Source: Apostichopus japonicus (lineage: Eukaryota > Echinodermata > Holothuroidea > Aspidochirotida > Stichopodidae). Taken from it: DNA of 64,000 nt. Under the pieces are notes generated by a model. The model worked only from the letters and a program-made list of their open reading frames with translations, searched no databases and was not told the origin of the DNA. Every line of letters begins with the position of its first letter. Positions within the stretch are counted from its first letter, which is position 1. The DNA lies in NCBI RefSeq assembly GCF_037975245.1, contig NC_092565.1, positions 15,903,499 to 15,967,498 of the forward strand. The letters run 5' to 3'. Positions 1 through 12,600 of the stretch are shown here, piece by piece. The position numbers and the translations under genes were made by a program.

Positions 1-573
1 TCCTTGATATACTCATGCATTCATTTGAATGTACCAAAATGTGCACAATAACCACAACTTCACTGAATACTGGAGAATACTGAATATGTAATGCTCCGGC
101 TTTCAGAGCTCTGCTCTCATGGAAGTGAAAAGTGACAACATTCTGAAAATATCAGTCTACTTTTTAATTTTAAATGCGTATGCTCTCAAATTTGTGGAAA
201 GTATTGTTTACTGTGTAGCGCCCTTAGCTACTCACTGGTAATTGAGAGTACAGGTTTCAGCAGGTTATGAACATCTTTGTTTTTTCTTTTCTATACACAT
301 GTAAATGCCACAAACTAAAAGTACTTACTTGTCTTCAGTTTGTCTGTGTTGAAGTGTTATTTGCATATAAAGAGAAATACAACGCATTGCATGAAAAGAA
401 GTTGTAAGTCCACCTTCAGTGCTGAAAGATCTTCAAAGTTCAAACTAATGCATGCATAGATTTTGGTAAGAAGATGGTTTAATTGTTATGCTTAAGTAAG
501 TTACTGTGGCAGAAGGTTTATTGAGAAGCTAGAATTAACTATATGTCGTTTCAAATTTTTCCCTTCATTTCAG
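1..573 (+). other. XPO7: Partial XPO7 intron
   Basis: No coding, tRNA or repeat signal recognised. It ends with a pyrimidine-rich acceptor before the first exon in the window. Confidence 0.7.
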
Positions 574-667
574 TCACCATATGCTCAAGTATTGGCTGCC
601 TCTACTCTTACAAAACTGGTCTCTCGGACAACAACTGTACTGCCACTGGAACAGAGAATAGACATCA
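574..667 (+). CDS. XPO7: XPO7 window exon 1
   Basis: Follows a pyrimidine-rich ttcatttcag acceptor; donor gtaagt. Encodes [20 protein letters not shown] through the start of IDI and ends one base into an Arg codon. In vertebrate XPO7 this lies about 55-60 residues from the N terminus, so two short coding exons should lie upstream. Confidence 0.95.
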
Positions 668-3600
668 GTAAGTGCTAAGTTGTTTCATGATTCGGATAAC
701 TCTGTTGAACATCTTTTGCCATACCCAGAAGTGAGATTTAGTGGATTGATATCGCTGCCTAACTTGGTATAGATCCTTTCATGAATTCTACTGCACATGT
801 GTGGCAGAAGCTGAGATACCATCTCGTATCATCCTGTATAAGGGATCGACTAACTAAAACTGCCTTCTAAGTTACAAAGATATGGATAGAAATTTAAAAA
901 TGGGGTCAAGTTTCACCTTTAATGGTATGTTTGGAGTCATTCCCTAGTGTAAGCAGTTTAGAGTCGTTGAGATTGATGGATCCAAGATATATTTTGATTC
1001 AAAGCATCTTGTGGCTGGTATCAATGCTTGCTGTGTTAACTGTGCACAGTTAATTTGCTTTGATTTCATCATTATCACAATTCACTATGAGAGGGCTTAT
1101 TGTTGTCATTATTCTGAACATCGTTGCTGTACAGATGTGGACTTGGCTGGAAGGCTGGGATGTGTTGCAACCCTTTGAGGAAAAGTTATAGATAGTGCCT
1201 CATCAATGCCCCCTGACCCCACACCCACCCACACCCACCATCCCCCCGACACACTCATAGTCCCAATGGAATGTGTGGCTTCCTGATTTACATCAACAGA
1301 TGTTATCAGGGTCCCTCAAACAAGACAAGTTATGACTGAAAGAGAGAGTGTCAGATAATTCCAAATATATTCTTCTTCTTCAGTTTGAGTGTTATACTTT
1401 TCAGACAGGTTTTAATAAGAAAATCAGTAACAGAAAGGTGACTGGGAAGTTGTAATTGTTTTTTTACAAGAGCCAACAATATAAGAAGGATACTGAACCA
1501 GTGTTGTTATTAAGATAGGCCAAGTGTTCAACAAACTGAGATGTCCAAACCTTAGTTGATGTCATTTAACCATTTAAAGTTCTTTCCTTGTGGTGCCAGT
1601 CTGGTCAGAAGCTGTTTTACTGTGCATATTCATTCCAAGTCAGGTTTCTGTTCTTGAATTTGGTCATACATGTATGAATACCCGCATTGTTGATTCTTGA
1701 TGGGTTGTTCGTAAGACACTGAGCCGAGGTGTGGTCCATTTTTACACGGTATGCGGGACCTTTATTCCTTAAACTCCCTAGTTTGATTTGCGATCTAGCC
1801 AAATCTTGCTGAAAGAGGATTCCAAAAGCAGTCAATTTTCAGGTCAGGAAAATGTTGCATGAATTAGAAATTTTGGGTAGAAGATACAGGAGAAGGAAAT
1901 TAAAAATGTGGTGTAATTGTTTACATTTCTATTATTTTATTTACAGGAAATTATGTTCTCAACTATCTTGGAACAAGGCTCAAGTTGCCAGCATTTGTTA
2001 CACAAGCACTAATTCAGGTAAGTCATTAATAATTATTCCTCTTGTGTGTGTGTGTGTTTGTGCGTGCGTGCGTGTGTATTTGTAAACTTGTACACTTATC
2101 GAACAACCTCCATCGCAAGAGGAAATTTAATCATGATGTCAAGAATGAATCATATTATAATTTGTGAGTCAAAATCATTGTAAAATTACACAGCGTTTAG
2201 TCATCTACTGGAGCCGAGTAGACATCACCCAACGCAGCTCAGAATGACAAAAATAATCCTCCTAATCGAAAATGATTCCCTGACAAATTGAGTAATATAA
2301 CAGAGTAACATCTTGATACGCTTACTACATTTGCTTGGCATTAAATTTAGCTTAGTTTGGCATACCCCGTGAAATTTGTGAACAGCCTCCGCACATGAAA
2401 ACTTCCAGTATATAATGCATGTGTAAATAGCAAACCATTTTACACAGTTAATTCCCATTGAGATTGGTCATTGACAAAGTTTACACCTTAAAAGGGTTGT
2501 CTGGTGGCCCAAAGAAGTTACCTTAAAAAATAGTAAATAATTTTCCAAACATGTTGTCAAAGTATGAGAAAGCTAATGTTGCGTTTGACAGAGAAACGAT
2601 TTTTTAATCGTTAAGGATAGACATTTCAAATATGATTTGAACAGTACAATACGTGACGTCAGCTCTGCCATAGCAGATTGCGTCATAACCCACCCTCCGC
2701 ACAGTACCTATACGGTAATCACAACAAAAACAGCGTTTGTATACAGATAAATTTCTTCCTTAATTTCCGGTGAAATTTCTTAAAAATTAGATGTTTTCAA
2801 AAACTCCTTAAGCCGCCATGTACTTGAGCGGTGGTTCCGTGGTCTTTGTGTAACACAAGGTAAATTTTAACAGCAGACTCTGAGTTGTTCAGGCTATACA
2901 TCGCGCTATCCAGCTCCAACGCGAAAAATGTTCGCATGTAGGCTGTACTCAAACGTTGACAATCGGACAGTTCTGCGAAGCCTAAGCTTCTCAGTGCTAT
3001 ATTCTGCTCTGACAACGATTCGATCAATTTCTTTAATAATTTCTGGTGAAATTTCTTATAAATTAGATATGATTTAAAAAACTCCTTAAGCCGCAATATA
3101 TGTAGTAGATCGGTGGTTTCGTGTTCTTTGTGTAACACAAGATAAGTTTTAACAGCAGGCTCTTCGTTGTTTATACATCGCGGTATCCAGCTCCAGCGCG
3201 AAGAATGTTCGCGTGTATAGGCTACTATAACGTTTACAATCGGACAGTTCTGCGATGGCATCGATCCCGCCAAGTTTCATCTTTCGGTTTAACGAATACT
3301 TTACAAGTTTCCTTTTACTGTTAATTTGATCCGTGAATTTTATTTCAGCGATTTCGAAGAACAGTTAATGAACTGTGGTTTGAGTGTGAGTGTACTATGT
3401 GTAACGCTATACAAGTACACCAACTGAGCATCGTAGTATATACGTTCGCGAGTATGTACGTTATATATATATGAGGCAATTCAATGTGCTTACACGTGAG
3501 TTAATTTGCTGCGGAATTGGGAGTGCTAACTTCAAGTCGCCTGTTTTGCCTATCTGCAAGCACTACGTCAATCACCATATTGAAGCGTTCGAACAAACGG

Positions 3601-6600
3601 TACTTTTGGTGAGAAACTGGTGAATTTGAAAACCAGATTTCTACAAGAAGAAAACGTCGAATGGGGACAATTTTTACATGGTTAGAAAGAGAAAAATAAT
3701 AACTACAAGGACAATGTATCAAAATCTTCCACCAGACAATTCCTTTAAAACTTGCTGCAAGTTTGCCAAGGTACTGCTTTTACTATACTATGACATGTTT
3801 GTAACAATAGCCTTGCTTATATTGGGGCTTGGCTAGCCCATGAGTCACTCACCTAATTGTTGAGCATAGTTCATTTCTATGTGCCAAAGCTAAAATTCTA
3901 CTCGCCAATGGCGAGTTGACGACCGCTATTGTCGAGGCCTGCTGCCTACCCAATTATAAGTTTTCTTTACTAAGAGGGTCTGTCTTTGCTTTCCCTAGTA
4001 ACAGCTGCAGAGATTCTTCACGAGGGTTGTTTGTGAGGGCTGCAATCTTTTGTGCAATGTAAATGTTGGGGACACACAGGTGGCCTTCTCAATAAATTTC
4101 CTTTGAAGTAAAGATTTCTTTGATGGGGTGTCTCCATTTCTCTCATGTTTAAGGCAGTATAATATCATTTCATGTATAATGTATATGTTTGTTATTGTAT
4201 ATGTATATACAGTATATATATAGTTTGTATGTTTGTCCTTGTATAAACATGTTTATATATGGATGTGTATGTATGTGTGTTTGTGTATATGTATGTTTCA
4301 GTCTCATGTGAGATGGGATACACAGATATCAGATGTTTACCGTGATATGACTTTCATTTTGTCACATCTCACTTGTCAGCTACTTACCAGATTAACAAAG
4401 CTCGGTTGGAACGACAACAAAAAAGATGACATGGTCTTCAGGAATGTTGTTGAAGATGTCTCCAAATTTTTGCAGGTAAGTAGACAGGACAGAAATTTAT
4501 CAAATTGGAAGGGTTTTGGGTGAAAAAGTTACAACACTCCTCATTAATTCCAATTAATTCTGGGTCAAGTTTTTAATACTCATGGACTCTTTTGTAATAT
4601 ATTTTCCCTGTGGTATTGTATGCATTGAAATTATCTATGTTATTGTGACAAATGAAACAACTAATTAGATATTTCCCTTTTTATTGACAATGGACAAAAC
4701 TTGCTACACTTGTTATCATAATCTATCTGACCTTCAATCTGTGATGTTATTTCTAATTTTTGGATCTGAAATACTATGATACCCAACTTATGTGTTCCCA
4801 TCCCAAATGTAAAACCTTTTGATCCCTAATCTCTGATTCCAATACTTGATCCAACATCTGATCTCTAACCCCCACTGTCTTATCTGCAATGTCTGATCCC
4901 TAATCTCCATTCAACAATTTACCTTCAATCTCTGATGATCTGATCCCCATTCTCTGATCTTCAATCCATAAGCTCTGGTCTAATACTTTATGATCTTCAG
5001 TGTCTGATCTCTTAATCTCCTTGATAGGGCTCTGTCGAACATTTCATCATTGGTGTACAGCTGATGTCACAATTGGTTGCAGAGATGAACCAGGTAAGAG
5101 GTTGAGAGCAGGGTGGCCAATTGGCTAAGGCGTCGGACTGGTGATCCAAGGATTGCTGGTTCGATTCCTGCCTTGTTTATTACGTTGTGTCCTTGGGCAA
5201 GATGCTTTATCTCACTTGCCTCTCTCCACCCAGGGGTTTAATGGGTACCCGTGAAGTAACTTGTAATTGGGTGCAGTATATAACTGCTGCCGACTGGAGG
5301 AATTGTCTCTGGGACAGGTTATCATTGACCAGGGGTAATATAAAATCTGTAAAGCACTTTGAGACTTATCGCTGGTATAAAGCGCTATATAAAAATCAAA
5401 TATTATATTATTTTTTGATTTCTTGGCGGTAGCCGAAGTAATCTATGCGGTCATGACTGCGTGTGTATGGGTGTGTGCGTGTGTGTGTGTGTGTGTGACG
5501 CCAAGCTTGAAATTAGGGTTTTCTCAGCAATCCCAAGGTAGATTGATCTCATTCTTGGTACATAGGTTACCCATCATGAGTAGACGATCCCTATTTATTT
5601 TGGTGCTAATATCATGAATATTAATGAGTGGGCGGGGCTTAGAGTGATTTTCAACAAATGTCAATATCTTCGCAACCGTAAGTTCAATATTCATGGAACT
5701 TGGTTTGGTGGTACAAGAGGAAAGTCCTCTATATGAATATGGTGACAGTTTGTCCAATCTCATTATTATTCATGAGGGGCGGGGCTAAGTGTTGTTTTTC
5801 GCAAAAAAGCTTGAAATTAGGTTTTCTCAGCAATCCCAAGGTGGATTGATCTCATTCTTGGTACATAGGTTACCCATCATGAGTAGACGATCCCTATTTA
5901 TTTTGGTGCTAATATCATGAATATTAATGAGTGGGCGGGGCTTAGAGTGATTTTCAACAAATGTTAATATCTTCGCAACCGTATGTTCAATTTTCATGGA
6001 ACTTAGTTTGGTGGTACTAGAGGAAAGTCCTCTATATTAATATGGTAACAATTTGTCCAATCTCATTATTATTCATGAGGGGCGGGGCTAAGTTGTTTTT
6101 CGCAAAAAAGCTTGAAATTAGGTTTTCTCAGCAATCCCAAGGTGGATTGATCTCATTTTTGGTACATAGGTTACCCATCATGAGTAGACGATCCCTATTT
6201 TTTTGGTGCTAATATCATGAATATTAATGAGTGGGCGGGGCTTAGAGTGATTTTCAACAAATCTTCAGTATGACCCGGCCAGGAGTCGAACCCCTAACCT
6301 TCCAGCTGCAAGTCGGAATTCTACCCCAATACTATTAATAAGGGGGGCATGAATATTAATGAGTGGTAGAGCTTAAAGCAAATTCTTTAAAATATCAATT
6401 TGTTCATCAAACTTGAGCTGATAGCAAGGAACAACATTTGTGTTGATGCTACATTAATATTCATAAAAGGTCGGAACCAAGTGTACACAATGAACCTACA
6501 GTAATATTTAGATGCCAAGGAATCTCAAAACCTCTTGGTTTTCTTGTTATGATTGTTGTAAAGGTGTCCATTTGTCGCAGAGAGAAGGGAATAATTTATC

Positions 6601-9600
6601 CTGTATGGCATCACAAAATGCTTAACAATACAGGCAAACTGCTATATGGAGTGCAAAGTGGTAAAGCATCTTTTGTACACAGTAACCGTAGCATTGCATA
6701 TGAATCAATAAAGTTCAAACATTCAAAACTGCTACAAAAATTTGAACACTAAAAGAATTCTATGTATTGAAAGACAAGGGAAAGAGATGTCTTACTACAT
6801 CTGTTAGTGGATAGCCTAGCTTTCTTTGCATATTAAGAAACCAGGTTGCAGGTTTCATTGTCAATGAACAAAACCACCAGCTAATGGCAGCACTTTAAAT
6901 GTTGATACTGAGTGTTACATTATGACAGAACATTTTAGGAAATAGAAAACTATTGAGAATAAGAAAACACTGGAGTCTCCTTTTGTCAAGCTTCTTCAAA
7001 CGTCAGATGGCAGAAGTGTATATTTGCGTTCTCTACTCAAATCAGATGGTTTACTTCCGTTACTCTCTAATAGATTATTCCTTTTTAAACAAGGAAAGTC
7101 TTGCGTCGTTTGTACTCTGGATATTAAGTTTACAGAGAATTCCTCAAGCTGTGAATTCAACTAATGGTTGAAACATTTCATGGACAAACTCAAATTTGCA
7201 TCTGAGGACATGGGCTGTTTTGTGTTTTGGTAACTGACTGTCATTCTCTTTCAGCCTGATAACATACGACCTTTGACCAGACACAGGAAGATAGCGTCAT
7301 CTTTTCGTGACACTGTTCTCTTTGACATATTTACCATGGCATGTAACTTGCTGAAACAGGTATGACATCGTCTTGAGTACCCACTCTTACACCATGGATG
7401 GGTAAACTTAAGTCTCCATAAAAATAAAAAAAACACTCTTGCAGTCAAGCAACAATGTTTATCATTTAGTAGCTGTGTTAGCTTTCCATTTTTCTCATTT
7501 TTCTCATTTTTGCATTTGCTTCTTCTTGTTATAAATATGCCATTATGATTATATATGTATCCCGTTCTCAATACTGATATGTTTGGAATTTGAAACCCTG
7601 TGTCCTAGTGTCTGTTCTACAAGCATAACATTGTATAAGTTTGGACAGCTGTAGGTATTTACAAACAAAAAGGTAAAATATATATGTATATGTGACCTCC
7701 ATAATTCACTGTTTCATCTGAAACTATACATTCGGTAAATGAATGGCTTTGTTTGGTTCCATTGCAGGCTTCTGAAGAAGGTGTCGATTATAACGATGAA
7801 CAAAAAGTGAGTAACCAACATTTACCCACGACCTGCCATTGCATAATAAAAATAACCATTATGTAACATTCTACCCATCAACTTTCTTTAGACTCCTCCA
7901 GACTTTCCCTCTGCCTCTGCCCCTTCAACCCTACACATAGTCGATTTTCAGGGTAACACTCTACCCACTTTAACTTTCGTCAGACTCCAGTCTTGCTGTA
8001 ATCTGTAGGTTGGTAGTAAACTTACAAACAGGTTTCTATGGAGGACTGCATACTCATCATCCCTGTGTGTCAGATGCTTTGTCCTTCAGCCTATGAAGAA
8101 GATCCTGCTAGGATCGAAACGTCAGGCCCACTTACTTTTACACATTCTCTTACACATTCTTAGTGGATAAGCAGTTTACTAATAGTTTATGTTTTATTTT
8201 TATTTATTAAGAAATAACACAAAATGCTTTCTTGACTTCATTTTTCCAGCATTCTGTCATGAATCAGCTTCTGCAGCTGACTAGGAACTGTTTGACCTTT
8301 GACTTCATCGGAACAATCACAGACGAATCTTCTGATGACCTTTGCACCGTTCAGATCCCCACCGCTTGGCGATCAGGTAAAACATCCTTTATTTAGTCTG
8401 TGCGTTTTAAGAAAGAACCTCTCGTAACTATAGTTACCAACCAAATTTAACCACTGTATACCGTCCATATTTGTACATTTGTACATTGCCATGACAATGT
8501 ATCTAACTGTCTGTCAGCCCGAAGAGAAAGGTTGTTGCTAGCAGCCTCTTCGATAGATACTAACCCAAGTTATCCAATTGGTTGCCTACTTTGGGTGCTT
8601 CATTAATGTTAGTACAAAGCATGGGGAAAAGGTCATTTGTGCTCAAGGCAGATCTTAACATGAAATGCTTTAAAATGCTTCTCTCGCTAGAGTTTTAATC
8701 TGATCTGGATGAAAAGTGATGCCAGTGGTCAGTTGTTAAAGTCAGCTGGTAACCCTAGAGTTTTACAATGATAAGAGGTCATTTTAAGGTCAATGACCCA
8801 AATTGTGGAATAGTTTACAAACAGATCTTCTTAGTACGGCTAGAATCTAAACTTTGACGATAGCCAGTAACAGTTACTAGTCAGTAGTAGGGTTAAGCAA
8901 AGTGCACAGGAATAAGAGGTCACAGGTCACATGAAGTTATTAGTACCCCCCGAAAGAAGAAATGTTTCAAACCTGCATATCTCATAAAGGTATGTTCAGA
9001 TTGTCAGTGACGCAGGTACAGTACAGGGGAAGAAATGCTCATTTGGAGGTCATCTGGAGCCTGTTACAGTGAAAACACTAAATTGGTTGAAGAACATGGC
9101 TATTTCTCTTAGACAGTGTTTGTACCCTCTCTGTAATAAACCTGGTTATCATCTTTTGTTTAAGTTCCAGAGGGATTTTAACCATTTGCCCATCAATAAG
9201 TCATCAGTGTGATTTGTGGCTATGACGTCACTCATGTGACGTCACTCATTTGGACACTTTATTATGTCTGAAGCAAGTGTTAAGGGGAATTTTCTCAAAA
9301 GATCCAACTCAATCGATGTTCAGTTGGACCTTATACCAAACTGTAGATGAATTCCTGCTAGTCACAAAAATTGGAGTGGAATAATTTCCTTTCATATAAG
9401 TACAAGTCACTTTGCTATAGTCGTTTGAGGTACATAGTCACCTACAGTACGTTGTCTTTCTCAATGCAGACAGTTCCAGGTGTTCTATACAACAACTTGA
9501 TGCACCCTTAAATATCATGCACAGATGTCAGTTTGCATAGAGATTTGTGCATAATCAACCAAATTCATCCTACTCTCAAAGTCAGAAATGGTCAGCTGTG

Positions 9601-12600
9601 AACAAATCTTGTGTGCAATGAAACTGTTGAATTTTGTTTTGCCTCCGGTTCATTTAATCGTCTGTATTTTTTTCCCTTTTTGCCACCAGCATTTCTCGAT
9701 TCTAGTACAATACACCTGTTTTTCGGCCTTTACAAAGCCTTGCCTCATTCCCTTTCTGCATTGGTGAGTCTTCTCTCTCTGTATTGCCTTATATTGCTAT
9801 TCACAGACAGGACAGATAATGCTGATGTTTTAACATATTGCACCCGGAAATAAAGGAACTTGTTTTGAAAGGATTTTTATGTTGTTGCTAATGACAACGG
9901 AGGGATTGTTTAAACAGTAGAAATTTCTGTATAATCTGAGATACAAATCCTGGTGAGTAAATGCTCGAAGACAAAGGAATTTTTTCAGCATTTCATTTGT
10001 GGGTTCTTCCTAACACTGAAAGTAATGTATTCTGTTATATACATTCTTATTAAAACATTGTAGATGTTTCAGTTGGTATTGTGTTTCTACTTGAGTATTA
10101 ACCCATTCCTACCTGCTGGTCTCACCCATAAATTGTTCTTTTTTTAAAGGCCTTGACGTGTTTAGTACAAATCGCCTCAGTTCGGAGGTCATTGTTCAAC
10201 AATGCAGAGAGAGCCAAATTCTTATCAGAGCTGGTGACTGGTGTCCGTACAATTCTTGAGAGTCCGCAGGTGAGCTAAAATAGCTTTCTCTCATATCTTA
10301 ATGCCCTTAGTTACCAGTATAAATCACATGGCCAAAAAACGAAGAAGCAAGTCAAATAATGGAAAAAGAGTGGTAGAGAGAAAAGCAGGAAGAATTGAAG
10401 ACCGGCAAATTAAAATTAACTCTTTTGACGAAAAGATGGACGCAAATTTTTTTGTAAACACAGCGCTGGGTTTGTAATATTTTGAAGCATGGCTCAACAC
10501 ATTGTACATTGGTATGTGTATGGATGTGTATGGATAAATATTGAAGATGCTACATTGGTATGTGTATGGATAAATATTGAAGATGATACATGTTTCTATT
10601 AGCTCTTAGCTACTTATAGGGCTACACTGTACCATGGCCAATGTATATCAATCTGTTTTTGGGCTTAATCACTTGATAAACTTACCTTTCTTCTTATTCC
10701 TCTTCCTCTTTTACAGAGTTTGTCTGATCCAAGTAACTATCACGAATTTTGTCGTCTGTTAGCCCGACTGAAGTCAAATTACCAGCTCGGAGAATTAGTC
10801 AAAGTAGACAATTACACGGAAGTTATCAGACTCATCGCAAAGTTTACAGTGTCTAGCTTACAAGTGAGGAGGACATTTTTCTAACCCATTTCTTTACTTC
10901 ATGAAACTTTTTCTTTTATATGATCTAATATGAAAGTTAAAGCACATTTTAGCTTTCCAAATTTGTCTTTACCATCTCAGAAGCCTTAAAATCATATTGT
11001 TATGCCTTGTAAATGAATATTCATGTCTTGTGCAGAGCCCCTCCCAACAGTATGGATAAAGTGATGTCAGAACAGCTAGATTTGTATGATTTTTGTGTGA
11101 ATTTGTTTACCTCTTTATGGCTTGCTAATGGATATTCATGTCTTGTGCAGAGCCCCCCTCTCCCCGAACAGTATTGATTATATATGGATAAAGTGATGTC
11201 ATAACAGCTAGATTTGTATTATTTTTGTGTGAGTTTGTTTTCTCTTACGCCTTGTTAATGAATAGTCATGTCTTGTGCAGAACCCGCCCCCCTCCCCGAA
11301 CATTATTGAGAACATTATATGGATAAAGTGATGTTATAACAGTTAGATTTGCAATATGTTTGTGTGAGTCTGGTTTTGTCTTTATGCCTTGTTAATGAAT
11401 ATTCATGTCCTCTCCTGCAGGCACCAGTCTGGCAGTTTGCTCCCAACAGTATTCATTACCTACTGACTCTCTGGCAGCGTATGGTAGCCTCCGTACCCTA
11501 CGTCAAAGCGACAGAGCCTCACATGTTAGAGGTTTACACACCGGAGGTTACCAAGGCTTACATAACATCTAGATTAGATTCGGTGGTAACAGTCCTCAGG
11601 GAGGGGCAAGAAGATCCTTTGGATGACACAGCAATAGTTTTACAGCAATTAGACCAGGTAAGTTTAATATCAGCTTGCAGTGATGAAACAGATGGTAGTG
11701 TTTTTTTCAGTGAATGTTTTATGGAGTTGCAGTGCCTTTTAACTTAGATCCATCAGGATATATTGATTGATTGATTTATATAACAATGGATTTATCTGTC
11801 TAGTTATGTATCTAAATAAAACTGTTAGCAAACTGCTTATCCACTAGAGAGCCTGTGTAAGAGAATGTGTAAAAGTAAGTTGGCCTGACGTTTCGATCCT
11901 AGCAGGATCTTCTTCAAAGGCCAAATGACAAGTAACAGTAACAAAAGGGACAAAAACACGCACAGAATACAGACAGGTTAATGAGCATGGTGAACACAAA
12001 GAGATGGATGTAAGGGGATTAGTAGACAAGGGATGGAGAGAAGAAAGAAAGAAACCAACAGGGGAAGAGGAGAGGTAGAAGATAAAAAAAAAAAGTTATG
12101 TATCTGTGTATTTATTTATTTAAAAAGATATTTGAAAAGATAGTTATGTATCTGTGTATTTATTTATTTATTTATCTATCTACATATTTATTTATCTGTT
12201 TTTCTGCCTTTCTCCTCACCAGTTGTCAACGATCGGCCGATGTGAATACGAGAAGACTTGTGCATTACTCATCCAGCTGTTTGACACAGCAGCACAGGAA
12301 TACCAAAAACTTGCCCAGACGAGCACGTCTGCAATGGATCTTGCTGTGCAGGAAGGTAGGGCTGAAACTGTTGATAAGAGAACAACCACAAACATTGTCA
12401 GTGATTTCAAACTGTAACCTAGCCAAAACTGCAACTTTATTTAATTTTATTTTCTTTCTTATGCAATATGCTAGTTCTTAATTTTTAACTATATTTTACT
12501 GCCGAATTCCATTGTGATGATTCCATAAATGTTATCTAGACAGATAAACATTTGTATGAAATGTGCTTACTTCACTTACCAGAGGAGAGCAACTGTTGAA

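Noticed and set aside
1201-1260. C-rich stretch as a possible regulatory element
   Set aside because: Simple low-complexity sequence with no motif I can name.
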